A stretch of 64,000 nucleotides of DNA from Flectobacillus rivi (lineage in GTDB: Bacteria; Bacteroidota; Bacteroidia; Cytophagales; Spirosomataceae), in NCBI RefSeq assembly GCF_030056655.1, contig NZ_JASHIE010000002.1, positions 1 to 64,000 of the forward strand. The letters are read 5' to 3'. Positions within the stretch are counted from its first letter, which is position 1; every line of letters starts with the position of its first letter. The position numbers and the translations under genes were made by a program. The notes under the pieces were generated by a model. The model was given only the letters and a program-made list of their open reading frames with translations, was not told where the DNA came from and did no database searches. Positions 9,764 through 18,998 of this stretch are shown piece after piece.

Positions 9764-11449
9764 ATGATTTCTAAAAAATATATATCATCCTTTATTTTGG
9801 CTACAGCACTAACTTTTGCGGCTTGCGAAAGGGTAGAAACTGAGCCTCGTGATTGGATTCTTGACACATTGGTTTGGGACGACAAAGATAAAAATGCTAC
9901 AGTAGCAGTCTTTTTCCTCAACAATATTTACAGTTATATTCCTGATGGTTTTAATAGAATCGGAAATGACTTTTTGGAAACAGGTACCGATGACGCGATT
10001 CCATCTCGTACCAATCGTACACCCGAATATTATACCAATGGGTTGATTAGCACTATCAACAATCCTGACCCTTATTGGGGTACTTCGTATGCGGGTATTC
10101 GTCGTGTCAATATCTTTTTGAGTAATATCGACAAAGTTCCAGCCGACCCCAACAGTATTACTATCTGGAAAGCCGAAGCTCGTTATATTCGTGCGCTATT
10201 GTATTTTGAACTAGTAAAACGCTACGGTGGTGTCCCATTGATTGGTGACCAAGTATTTACAATAAATGACGATTTGTCGATTCCTCGCAACACGTATGAA
10301 GAGTGTATCAACTACATCGTTTCTGAATGTGATGCCGTAAAAGGAACACTTACACCAGAACCTGTTTCGGATAGTAACTGGGGAAAAATTCCAAGAGGAG
10401 CTGCCATTGCACTCAAAGGTCGTGCTTTGTTATATGCTGCAAGTCCGTTGTTTAATGGCGGTGGCATTAGTACCAATACCAACCTGAAGGCCTTAATGGG
10501 CTATCCTACGTATGACGCTAACCGTTGGCAAAAAGCCTTAGACGCTGCCAACGAATTGATTGGACTCAACTACTATGCTTTGCAGGCTTCGTTTTCAGGT
10601 GTTTTTACGACTAAAAAGAATACCGAAATCATTCTTGCTAAGCAGTCAGGTAACAATTTTGCGATTGAATCTATTAATGCTCCAATGGGTTTTGGTTCGC
10701 CAGCAGCTAGTCAGGGCTTGACGAGTCCTTCACAAAACTTGGTTGATGCTTTTCCTACCATTACTGGACTTGACATTACCAATGCTCAATCAGGCTATGA
10801 CCCTCAAAATCCTTACGCCAACCGTGACCCTCGTTTGGCTTTGACGGTATTCTTTAATGGTCAAACTTGGTTACGTAGAGCCGTTGAAACTTTCGAAGGC
10901 GGTTTGGATAAGCCAGGAGGTATTGCCGTTCAAACACGTACAGGCTATTATCTGCGTAAATTTATGGCAGATTTTTCTAACAATACTACCTATACAAACC
11001 AAAGCCATAACTTCCCATTATTCAGATACTCGGAAATACTGTTAAACGCAGCCGAAGCACTAAATGAGCTAGGAAGAACCACAGAAGCCGTCACAAGAAT
11101 CATTGATATTCGTAAAAGGGCTGGTATTAGAGCAGGAACAGACAATCGCTACGGCATCAAAGCGGGTATTTCACAAACAGAAATGCGTACGCTTATCCAA
11201 AATGAGAGACGTATTGAGTTAGCGTTTGAAGAACATCGCTTTTGGGATATTCGTCGCTGGAAAATAGCAGAAACTGCTACAAGTGGTTCGCTCAAGGGGA
11301 TGAAAATCGTGAAAAACACCAATGCGAGCTTGACTTTTACGCCATTTGTGGTGTCGACGATGAAGTTTTCGAACAAATTATACAGTATGCCTTTACCGTA
11401 TGACGAAACCCTAAAAAACAATAAGCTTATTCAAAACGAAGGCTGGTAA
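9764..11449 (+). CDS. SusD/RagB-family surface glycan-binding lipoprotein (first copy)
   Basis: A 561-residue lipoprotein with a lipobox ending at C21 (LTFAAC). TPR-like helices occur throughout, with the SusD landmarks AEARYIRALLYFELVKRYGGVPLI (quoted in part), LKGRALLYAASPLFNG, FRYSEILLNAAEALNELG and ERRIELAFEEHRFWDIRRWK. It would sit as a lid on the preceding SusC barrel and hold oligosaccharide at the cell surface. It starts 37 bases after the susC stop, in the usual susC-susD order. Confidence 0.96.
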   Translation: MISKKYISSFILATALTFAACERVETEPRDWILDTLVWDDKDKNATVAVFFLNNIYSYIPDGFNRIGNDFLETGTDDAIPSRTNRTPEYYTNGLISTINNPDPYWGTSYAGIRRVNIFLSNIDKVPADPNSITIWKAEARYIRALLYFELVKRYGGVPLIGDQVFTINDDLSIPRNTYEECINYIVSECDAVKGTLTPEPVSDSNWGKIPRGAAIALKGRALLYAASPLFNGGGISTNTNLKALMGYPTYDANRWQKALDAANELIGLNYYALQASFSGVFTTKKNTEIILAKQSGNNFAIESINAPMGFGSPAASQGLTSPSQNLVDAFPTITGLDITNAQSGYDPQNPYANRDPRLALTVFFNGQTWLRRAVETFEGGLDKPGGIAVQTRTGYYLRKFMADFSNNTTYTNQSHNFPLFRYSEILLNAAEALNELGRTTEAVTRIIDIRKRAGIRAGTDNRYGIKAGISQTEMRTLIQNERRIELAFEEHRFWDIRRWKIAETATSGSLKGMKIVKNTNASLTFTPFVVSTMKFSNKLYSMPLPYDETLKNNKLIQNEGW

Positions 11450-11607
11450 GTATGAATGCTGAATGATGAGCTATGAATCTTGAATGTAAATTTTAATTAT
11501 CAACACTTTACAGTCAAAATTAACTAGGTCTCATTTTGCGCGATTACTTCATAGTTATGAAGAACAAATTCATGGCTTAAATCCCATCTGAAAATCCTCA
11601 TGTTTTT

Positions 11608-14600
11608 ATGAAAAAAATACTCTATATATGGATTTCTATTGTTACACTTTTTGCACAAAATGCCCTTGCTCAAGGTCAAGTGGTGTCGGGAGTAGTAACA
11701 GGAGGTAAAGAAGTATTGCCTGGCGTGGCAGTCTTCGAAAAAGGGCGAAGTACCAATGGTACGCTTACCGATGTGAAAGGTTTTTTTAAAATTACGTTAA
11801 AAGGGCAAAGCAATACACTCGTATTTCGTTCACTTGGTTTCAAACAGCAAGAAGTTAGTGTAGCTGGTCGCTCCACCGTCAATATCACCCTTGAAGACGA
11901 AGACAAATCACTCGATGAAGTTGTTGTCATTGGGTACGGACAACAGAAAAAAATCACCTTGACGGGTTCTGTAAGTTCAGTATCAGGTCGTGAAATTCGT
12001 GAAAACCCTTCTGCTAGTTTGCAAAATGCTTTGGCAGGTAAACTCCCAGGGTTTTTCTCGCAACAACCCTCTGGTCGTCCCGGTGCCGATGGTGCAAGCT
12101 TTTATATTCGTGGGGTGAGTTCCTACAATGGCAACAACCGTCCTTTGATTATTGTAGATGATGTGGAATACTCGTATGACCAATTTGCTCGTATCGACCC
12201 CAACGAAATCGAAAATCTCTCGATTTTGAAAGATGCTTCAACAACCGCTATTTATGGGGTTCGTGGTGCCAATGGCGTAATTGTAGTTTCGACAAGAAGA
12301 GGTAAAGAAGGTCCTCCGCAAATCTCGATGCGTGCCGAAATGGCACTTTCACAGCCTACGATTATTCCAAACTATTTAGATGCTTACGAAAGTGCAAAAA
12401 TGTACAATCAGGCTCAAATTAATGACAATAGCGTAAACCCAAGTCCGTCGTTTAAACCACGTTGGAGTGATCAAGATTTGGAGTTATTCAAAAATGGTAA
12501 AGACCCTTATGGTCACCCAAATGTCAATTGGAAGGATGTTTTGTTCAAACAATTTTCAAAACAATACCGTGGTAATTTGGATTTGTCGGGCGGTACACAA
12601 AAAGTAAAATACTTTGTTTCGGTAGGTTATTTGTACCAAGATGGTATGCTCAAAGATTTTGGTCAAGACCAAGGGGTAAATAGTAATTATTTTCACCAAC
12701 GTTACAACTATCGTTCAAACTTGGATATGTCGGTTACAAAATCACTTGATTTAAGATTGGATTTGTACGGAAACTTTGGGCAAGTAAATACCCCACAAGT
12801 AGGAAGTCCATTTGGCTACAACGACTTGTTTTATGATTATAGTAGTTTCTTGACTTTGGCGCCATTTGCTTATCCTGTGTATAACCCAGATGGTTCGTTG
12901 GGTTACAGTACTTGGATTAGAAACGAAAACCCAAGCTATAACGTCAACAACGTAGTGGGACGTTTGAAGTACTATGGTTATAACCAAACCAATGAAAGTA
13001 ATATCAACTTCATTGGCTCGGCAAAACAAAAATTAGATTTTCTTACCAAAGGCTTATTTGTTCAAGGTCGTATTTCGTTTACGAGTAACTATGGCTATGG
13101 TCGTAGCATGACCCGCGACCAGTTTCCATCATTTATCTATACTTCGGCTACGGATTCTTACGAAGCTCGTGACCCGAATGTGTATCGTGTGCGTCGCTTT
13201 TTCTTAGGATATGATGCCAAGAGTACTTCGAGGGTTTTGAACTTGCAATTTATGGTAAACTACGACCGTACTTTCGATTCCAAACACCACGTATATGCAC
13301 TTGGGCTATTCAATCGTAGTTCGACTGAGGCGGCAAACAGCAATGCCGTTTATAACTTTATTCCAAACAATTTCCAAGGCTATTCTGGTCGTGTGGGATA
13401 TGATTACAAAAATCGTTATTTGGTACAATTCAACATGGCTTACAATGGCTCTGACCGTTTTGTAAGAGACAAAAGATTTGGACTTTTACCAGCAGTTTCG
13501 GCAGGATGGAATATTTCTGAAGAACCTTTCTACAAAAACTCTTTTCCAAAATTCATGGATTTGTTGAAAATCAGAGGTTCGTATGGTATTGTGGGTAACG
13601 ATGCACTCGGTAGTAGCTTTTCATATTACTATCAACAAAATTATTCGGCAGGAAACGGCGTAGTTACTCCCAACTTTGGCTATTCAAGCAACTCCTATAA
13701 CGGTGTGGTAGAAGGTACGCTTGCCAACAACGAGGTAACTTGGGAAAAAGAGAAAAAACTAGATTTAGCGATAGAGTTTGGGTTGTTCAATAGCAATGTA
13801 ACGGGTAGCTTCAACTATTTTGATAATAATCGATATGATATTTTGACCACTCGTGGTACAGTATCAGCCATTTTTGGTCAAGGACTTCCTCCTGTAAACA
13901 TGGGAAAAGTAAACAATCGCGGTTATGAAATCGAATTGGGCTATCAAAGTCCTACCAAAGGAGGCTTCTCGTATTATATTAAGGGAAATTATTCGGTAGC
14001 TAAAAACAAAATTGTCTTCCAAGACGAACCAAGCTCTTTGTACCCATACCAAATGTACACAGGGAATAGTATTGGTCAAATGAGAGCATACACTTTTATT
14101 GGATACTATAAAAATGCCGATGACATCGCTAGCAGTCCTAAAACGGCTGTACCAGTACAACCAGGTGATTTGAAATATGCCGACTTGAATGGCGATGGCA
14201 AAATAGACGGCTTTGATATGTCGGTGACAGGAAATCCAAACACACCAAATACCGTATATGGCATCAATTTGGGCGTCCGTTATAAAGCAATCAGTATCAG
14301 TGCCAACTTCCAAGGAGCTCGTAACTTTAGTGTAAGAGGAACGGCAGAGTCTATCCGTGCATTCTCCTCAAATCTTACCGAAGTGCATAAATACGCATGG
14401 ACACCAGAGCTAGGCGACAACGCCAAATACCCGCGTTTGACCTTGCTTGGCGGTATTAGTGACCCAACGGCTTATCCATCAACATTCTGGTTGATTCCAG
14501 GGGATTATTTACGATTGAGAAATGCGCAAATCAACTTCGACCTACCGAGTAGTTTGACCAAAGGATTGGGTATTCAGCAAGCAAGAATTTATGTTAATGG

Positions 14601-14730
14601 CTCTAACTTACTGACTTTCACAAGCCTTGACAAACTCTATCAGCTTGACCCAGAAATTTCATCGGGTACCGACCGTGTGAGTTATCCTCCACAGAGGTTA
14701 ATCAACTTTGGTATCAGCGCAACTTTCTAA
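11608..14730 (+). CDS. SusC/RagA-family TonB-dependent outer-membrane transporter (second copy)
   Basis: A 1040-residue transporter with a signal peptide (cut after ALAQ, about residue 21). A carboxypeptidase-like regulatory domain follows (about 25-100, VVSGVVTGGKEVLPGV and GFFKITLKG). The canonical DEVVVIGYGQQ segment lies near 105-115, then the plug (IRGVSSYNGNNRPLIIVDDV, DASTTAIYGVRGANGVIVVSTRRG) and the barrel ending FGISATF. It shares only the family pattern with the first copy, so the two pairs are not a recent duplication and may handle different fragments of one glycan. A 158-base gap upstream separates it from the first pair and contains decayed short repeats (gaatgctgaatgatgag and similar). 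Confidence 0.97.
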   Translation: MKKILYIWISIVTLFAQNALAQGQVVSGVVTGGKEVLPGVAVFEKGRSTNGTLTDVKGFFKITLKGQSNTLVFRSLGFKQQEVSVAGRSTVNITLEDEDKSLDEVVVIGYGQQKKITLTGSVSSVSGREIRENPSASLQNALAGKLPGFFSQQPSGRPGADGASFYIRGVSSYNGNNRPLIIVDDVEYSYDQFARIDPNEIENLSILKDASTTAIYGVRGANGVIVVSTRRGKEGPPQISMRAEMALSQPTIIPNYLDAYESAKMYNQAQINDNSVNPSPSFKPRWSDQDLELFKNGKDPYGHPNVNWKDVLFKQFSKQYRGNLDLSGGTQKVKYFVSVGYLYQDGMLKDFGQDQGVNSNYFHQRYNYRSNLDMSVTKSLDLRLDLYGNFGQVNTPQVGSPFGYNDLFYDYSSFLTLAPFAYPVYNPDGSLGYSTWIRNENPSYNVNNVVGRLKYYGYNQTNESNINFIGSAKQKLDFLTKGLFVQGRISFTSNYGYGRSMTRDQFPSFIYTSATDSYEARDPNVYRVRRFFLGYDAKSTSRVLNLQFMVNYDRTFDSKHHVYALGLFNRSSTEAANSNAVYNFIPNNFQGYSGRVGYDYKNRYLVQFNMAYNGSDRFVRDKRFGLLPAVSAGWNISEEPFYKNSFPKFMDLLKIRGSYGIVGNDALGSSFSYYYQQNYSAGNGVVTPNFGYSSNSYNGVVEGTLANNEVTWEKEKKLDLAIEFGLFNSNVTGSFNYFDNNRYDILTTRGTVSAIFGQGLPPVNMGKVNNRGYEIELGYQSPTKGGFSYYIKGNYSVAKNKIVFQDEPSSLYPYQMYTGNSIGQMRAYTFIGYYKNADDIASSPKTAVPVQPGDLKYADLNGDGKIDGFDMSVTGNPNTPNTVYGINLGVRYKAISISANFQGARNFSVRGTAESIRAFSSNLTEVHKYAWTPELGDNAKYPRLTLLGGISDPTAYPSTFWLIPGDYLRLRNAQINFDLPSSLTKGLGIQQARIYVNGSNLLTFTSLDKLYQLDPEISSGTDRVSYPPQRLINFGISATF

Positions 14731-14756
14731 GGATTTCAACTCATTGATTCAATTTT

Positions 14757-16475
14757 ATGAAAAAAATATTATTACTCGCCTGTGCTATAGGACTCACTTC
14801 CTGCTTTTCGTCGGATGATTTCCTTGACCCCAAAACTACAGCGCTAACAGAAGAAACTGTTTTTGCGGATAGTACCCGAAGTGTGGCGTTTTTGTACCGT
14901 ATTTACAGTGATATAGGTTTTAGCTATAATAAAGGACGTTGGGATTCGCACGGTAATACAGAAGAAGCTACCGACGATGCTGAATATCGCTATTCGGGAA
15001 CTGGACAAAAAGCCGTCGTGCTTTACAGCGGAACGGTGAGCCCGACGAACTTTCCATTTTTCGAATTTTGGTCAACACCCTACAACAATATTCGTAGGGT
15101 GAACTTATTACTCGAAAAACTACCCGTTATTCCTGTATCGGCACCACTCAAAGCTCAAATGGCAGCCGAGGCACGATTTCTTCGTGCTTGGTACTATCAT
15201 TGGCTCTTGATTAGCTTTGGAGGTGTGCCAATCGTTGGCGATAAGGTGTATGATATTACTGACTTTATCAATTTACCTCGAAATTCTTATGCCGACTGTG
15301 TTAATTATCTGGTAAAAGAACTCGACGAAGCGGCAGCAGTTTTACCAAAAAGCACTGATTATTCTGAGCAAAATTATGGTAAAGCTACTCGTGGCGCTTG
15401 CTTAGCACTCAAATCTCGTATTTTGTTGTATGCAGCAAGCCCATTGTTCAATGGTGGTGCCGAAACGCAAAATGCGGACCTTGCCAAAATCGTGAGCAAT
15501 CCCACCTATGATGTAGCACATTGGCAAAAAGCTGCTGATGCAGCTATGGCAGTAATGAATTCGGGAGAATATTCTTTGTACAAAGACAATACAACTGCGC
15601 CTGGTTATGGTTTTTATCAGGTGTTTTTAAATCGTGTAAACCCCGAGTTTATTATTTTTCAAAACCGTTCTGCCAACCGTGACATGGAAGGGTTTTATAA
15701 TATGCCTACCCGTGGTGGGGCATATAATGCGATGCCTACGCAAAACTTGGTAGATGCTTTCCCAATGAAAAACGGAAAAGCAATTTCGGATGCAACTTCG
15801 GGTTATGACCCTAATAACCCTTACAAAAACCGTGACCCTCGTTTTGAATACTCGATTGTGTACAACGAATCGATGTATTATTTGGCAAGTGCTAATGCTC
15901 AAAGACAAGTTTTGACTTACGAAAATGCTCCTTCGGATGGCTTTACGCAGGCAGGACAAACTACAGGGTACTATAGCCGAAAAATGTGTGATGCCAATAT
16001 TTCAGCTAATAGTAGTTTCAACTCTAACCGTGGGTGGTCGCTCATGCGCTATGCCGAGGTATTGCTCAGTTATGCGGAGGCTATCAACGAAACTGGCAAA
16101 ACAGATTTGGCTTATGCGCCTCTCATTGCACTTCGTGATCGTGCTGGTATAGCCGCTGGTGATGACAAATTGTATGGTTTGAAAGCGAATATGACCAAAG
16201 AGCAAATGCGTGAAATCATCCGCAACGAGCGCCGTGTTGAATTGGCATTTGAAGATCATCGTTGGAATGACATTCGTCGTTGGAAAATTGCGATGGATGT
16301 TTCAAACGGTTATAACAAGCGTATGAGAATTATCAAAAACGCTAACAATACTTATACATATCAAGTAACGGAGTCGATAAGAAGACACAACTTCAGACCC
16401 GAAATGTATTTATTACCAATCCCTGACTCGGAAGTACGCAAAGCACCAGCTATGCTCCAAAATCCGGGATGGTAA
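14757..16475 (+). CDS. SusD/RagB-family surface glycan-binding lipoprotein (second copy)
   Basis: A 572-residue lipoprotein. The lipobox ends at C16 (GLTSC) and is followed by FSSDDF, an acidic run right after the lipid-modified cysteine that resembles the Bacteroidota surface-export signal. SusD landmarks include AEARFLRAWYYHWLLISFGGVP, LKSRILLYAASPLFNG, MRYAEVLLSYAEAINETGK and ERRVELAFEDHRWNDIRRWK. It starts 26 bases after the second susC stop. The stop is followed by a dispersed repeat element (16485-16676) and then a terminator hairpin (16713-16752), so the original terminator may have been pushed away by an insertion. Confidence 0.96.
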   Translation: MKKILLLACAIGLTSCFSSDDFLDPKTTALTEETVFADSTRSVAFLYRIYSDIGFSYNKGRWDSHGNTEEATDDAEYRYSGTGQKAVVLYSGTVSPTNFPFFEFWSTPYNNIRRVNLLLEKLPVIPVSAPLKAQMAAEARFLRAWYYHWLLISFGGVPIVGDKVYDITDFINLPRNSYADCVNYLVKELDEAAAVLPKSTDYSEQNYGKATRGACLALKSRILLYAASPLFNGGAETQNADLAKIVSNPTYDVAHWQKAADAAMAVMNSGEYSLYKDNTTAPGYGFYQVFLNRVNPEFIIFQNRSANRDMEGFYNMPTRGGAYNAMPTQNLVDAFPMKNGKAISDATSGYDPNNPYKNRDPRFEYSIVYNESMYYLASANAQRQVLTYENAPSDGFTQAGQTTGYYSRKMCDANISANSSFNSNRGWSLMRYAEVLLSYAEAINETGKTDLAYAPLIALRDRAGIAAGDDKLYGLKANMTKEQMREIIRNERRVELAFEDHRWNDIRRWKIAMDVSNGYNKRMRIIKNANNTYTYQVTESIRRHNFRPEMYLLPIPDSEVRKAPAMLQNPGW

Positions 16476-16484
16476 GAGAAGAAG

Positions 16485-16676
16485 TTTGAGTGTTGAGTGC
16501 GGAGTTCTTTTTCAAAAATATGAAGAACTTCCAACTATTTCAGATTTGGGATTTCTGATTTCGGAAATGAAGTAACATACTTTTATTTTTTACAAAATAT
16601 CAATAAAAAGTTTGAGTATACTTCCGAAATCCAACATCCGATATCCGAAATGGACGCTCAGCACTCCTAACTCAAA
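16485..16676. repeat. MITE-like intergenic element behind the second susD gene
   Basis: The ends 16485-16504 and 16657-16676 are imperfect inverted repeats (TTTGAGTnnnGAGTGCnGAG, 16 of 20 positions matching). An inner part, 16529-16631, recurs in the opposite orientation at 59650-59742 and is itself flanked by inverted ATTTCGGAA / TTCCGAAAT. There is no coding frame. It starts ten bases after the susD stop codon. Confidence 0.7.
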
Positions 16677-16712
16677 ATTACGAATAATTGACTGATTGGG
16701 ACTGCACCTATT

Positions 16713-16752
16713 ATAAGAGTCGTAAATTGATCTATCAGCTTACGGCTCTTAT
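16713..16752 (+). terminator. Terminator hairpin before the GH88 gene
   Basis: Bases 16713-16725 pair with 16740-16752 (one G-T wobble) across a 14-nt loop, followed by TTCTTCTT. Placed between susD and the GH88 gene, it would partly separate the transporter operon from the enzymes. Confidence 0.6.
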
Positions 16753-16874
16753 TTCTTCTTGAACGTTTTAACCCCTTATTTTTCTTAAAATACGCCCTTC
16801 CTGAGCAAGCGATTTGAAGTAGTTTTACGACAGTTAAAAAACTTTTTTACTCATTTTAATTCATTACATTATTT

Positions 16875-18056
16875 ATGAAAAACTTACGTCTAATTTTAAT
16901 TTATACGCTAACCTTTTTAACGACTCAATCTTTTGCCCAATCTGCTCAAAACAAAAAGCTTTTTAAACAAGCTTTTGCAGAGGCAGCAGCTCAATATAAA
17001 GTTTTAGCCCAAAACCTTCCAGCAGATAAATTTCCTAAAACCTATTTCCCTAAAACAGACAAATACGAATGGAGCGGCTCTGGCTGGTGGTGCAGTGGTT
17101 TTTACCCTGGCTCTTTGTTGTACATTTATGAACAAACCAAAGATCAAGCTACATTGACCGAGGCAAACCGTATTTTGAAGGTATTAGAAAAAGAAAAATT
17201 CAATACTTCTACGCATGACTTGGGTTTTATGATGTTTTGTAGCTTTGGTAATGCCAAAGACATTGACCCTAAACCTGAATACAAAGAGATTTTGATTCAA
17301 AGTGCTAAATCTTTGGCTTCGAGATTCGACCCAAAAGTAGGCTGTATCAAGTCGTGGGATAGCAACAAAAACGAATACTTGGTAATAATCGACAACATGA
17401 TGAACTTAGAGTTGCTTTTCTGGGCTACGAAAATCACAGGCGACTCTAGCTATTACAAGATTGCGGTAACTCATGCCAATACAACCATGAAAAACCATTT
17501 TCGTCCAGACTACAGTTCTTACCATGTAATCAACTACAATGCGACGACTGGTGAGGTTCAACAAAAAAGAACAGCTCAGGGCTTCGCCGACGAATCGGCT
17601 TGGGCACGTGGACAAGCATGGGGACTTTATGGCTATACGGTCATGTTTCGTGAAACCAAAAATCCTATTTACCTGAAACAGGCGCAGAATATTGCCAAAT
17701 TTATCATGAGCAATCCCAATATGCCAGCAGATAAAATACCGTTCTGGGATTACAATGCGCCCAATATTCCTAATGCTTTAAGAGACGCATCGGCGGCATC
17801 AGTGACCGCCTCCGCACTTTTGGAACTAGCAAAATACAGTACGTCAAAGCTCAATAAGGCTTATTTCAAAGAAGCAGAAACGATTTTGGTAAATCTTTCA
17901 AAAGCGCCATACCATGCAGCACAAGGCAAAAATGGGGGCTTTATCATCGAACATTGCGTTGGACATATTCCCCAAAATACGGAAATCGATGTACCGTTGA
18001 CCTATGCAGATTATTATTATTTAGAAGGAATGAAAAGATATTTGGCTTGGAAATAA
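16875..18056 (+). CDS. GH88 unsaturated glucuronyl/galacturonyl hydrolase
   Basis: A 393-residue enzyme with a signal peptide (cut after SFAQ, about residue 21), so it is periplasmic. The (alpha/alpha)6-barrel family GH88 is recognised from WSGSGWWCSGFYPGSLLY, STHDLGFMM, IDNMMNLELLFWA, FADESAWARGQAWGLYGY and RDASAASVTASALLELA. D115 and D173 match the two aspartates of characterised unsaturated glucuronyl hydrolases (in HDIGF- and DxMMNL-type motifs), one of which hydrates the double bond. Substrates of this family are oligosaccharides with a 4,5-unsaturated uronic acid left by a polysaccharide lyase. No lyase gene is visible in the window, so it must come from elsewhere or from other organisms. 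Confidence 0.95.
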   Translation: MKNLRLILIYTLTFLTTQSFAQSAQNKKLFKQAFAEAAAQYKVLAQNLPADKFPKTYFPKTDKYEWSGSGWWCSGFYPGSLLYIYEQTKDQATLTEANRILKVLEKEKFNTSTHDLGFMMFCSFGNAKDIDPKPEYKEILIQSAKSLASRFDPKVGCIKSWDSNKNEYLVIIDNMMNLELLFWATKITGDSSYYKIAVTHANTTMKNHFRPDYSSYHVINYNATTGEVQQKRTAQGFADESAWARGQAWGLYGYTVMFRETKNPIYLKQAQNIAKFIMSNPNMPADKIPFWDYNAPNIPNALRDASAASVTASALLELAKYSTSKLNKAYFKEAETILVNLSKAPYHAAQGKNGGFIIEHCVGHIPQNTEIDVPLTYADYYYLEGMKRYLAWK

Positions 18057-18068
18057 ACATTGAATCCT

Positions 18069-18092
18069 CGTGCTGGATTCCTATCCAGCACG
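18069..18092 (+). terminator. Intercistronic hairpin between the GH88 and GH16 genes
   Basis: A perfect 9-bp stem, 18069-18077 with 18084-18092, and a 6-nt loop. It has no clear T-run after it, so it may be a weak terminator or an mRNA processing or stability element. Confidence 0.35.
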
Positions 18093-18130
18093 GTCTTCTC
18101 TGAGGCTTCCTAGCCTAAAAATCCCTCACT

Positions 18131-18952
18131 ATGAAAATACAAAACCTCATTTTTGCCACTTTGGTACTAACCAGTTGCGCTGGAATAGCTCAAGAAAAGC
18201 CTAAAGACCCTTACCAATTGGTCTGGGCAGATGAATTTAATCAAGATGGCGCACCTAATCCCAACAATTGGAATTACGAAAAAGGCTTTGTCCGCAACGA
18301 AGAACTACAATGGTATCAACCCGATAACGCTCGTTGTGAAAATGGTTTATTAATCATTGAGGCTAAAAAGGTGAATCTTCCCAACCCCAATTATAAGGCT
18401 GGCAGTAAATCTTGGCGAGAAAACCGTCCCAATATCGAATATACCTCCTCGTGTTTAATCACCCAAGGAAAACAACAATGGCAATATGGTCGCTTTGAAA
18501 TACGAGCCAAAATTGACATTCGCTCAGGTTTGTGGCCAGCTTGGTGGACTTTGGGCGTCCAAAAACCTTGGCCAGCCAATGGCGAAATCGATATTATGGA
18601 ATTTTATCGAGGCAAAATACTGGCTAATATTGCCTGTTTGGGTACCAGTAACAAAACCGAATGGCATAGTAAAACCAAAAGCGTAGATAGTGCTTGGGCA
18701 AGCCAGTTTCATACTTGGCGCATGGATTGGGACGAAGAACATATAGCCCTATACGTCGATGACCAATTGATGATAAGCACACCCCTCTCCCAACTTGAAA
18801 ATAAAGATGGAAGTGGATTTAACCCCTTCAAACAACCACACTACATGCTATTTGATTTGGCTATTGGCGGACAAAATGGTGGCGACCCAAGCAATACCAC
18901 TTTCCCCAATCGCTTTGAAGTAGACTATGTAAGAGTATATCAAAAAAAGTAA
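18131..18952 (+). CDS. GH16 family endo-glycanase lipoprotein
   Basis: A 273-residue protein with a lipobox ending at C16 (LVLTSC), so it is lipid-anchored, probably on the outer membrane. The beta-jelly-roll GH16 domain fills the rest. The active-site motif is GEIDIMEF, with nucleophile E152, D154 and acid/base E157; upstream are ELQWYQPDNA and QYGRFEIRAKIDIRSGLWPAWW. The sequence after the motif (YRGKILANIACLGT) is unlike that of ordinary laminarinases (which usually have a GTxHGPGY-type segment), so the substrate may not be plain beta-1,3-glucan. It lies 74 bases after GH88. The enzyme pair suggests a uronic-acid-containing glycan. Confidence 0.93.
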   Translation: MKIQNLIFATLVLTSCAGIAQEKPKDPYQLVWADEFNQDGAPNPNNWNYEKGFVRNEELQWYQPDNARCENGLLIIEAKKVNLPNPNYKAGSKSWRENRPNIEYTSSCLITQGKQQWQYGRFEIRAKIDIRSGLWPAWWTLGVQKPWPANGEIDIMEFYRGKILANIACLGTSNKTEWHSKTKSVDSAWASQFHTWRMDWDEEHIALYVDDQLMISTPLSQLENKDGSGFNPFKQPHYMLFDLAIGGQNGGDPSNTTFPNRFEVDYVRVYQKK

Positions 18953-18970
18953 AATCGCCTAACCTGCTTG

Positions 18971-18992
18971 GAGGCGCAGATTATCGCGCCTC
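18971..18992 (+). terminator. Terminator hairpin at the end of the PUL
   Basis: A perfect GC-rich 7-bp stem, 18971-18977 with 18986-18992, 18 bases after the GH16 stop and seven before the convergent metallophosphoesterase stop at 18999. It may serve both directions. Confidence 0.55.
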
Positions 18993-18998
18993 TTAAGT

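Noticed and set aside
13864..14313. 149-codon minus-strand frame inside the second susC gene
   Set aside because: It is fully inside a certain gene on the opposite strand, with a composition typical of an antisense shadow.
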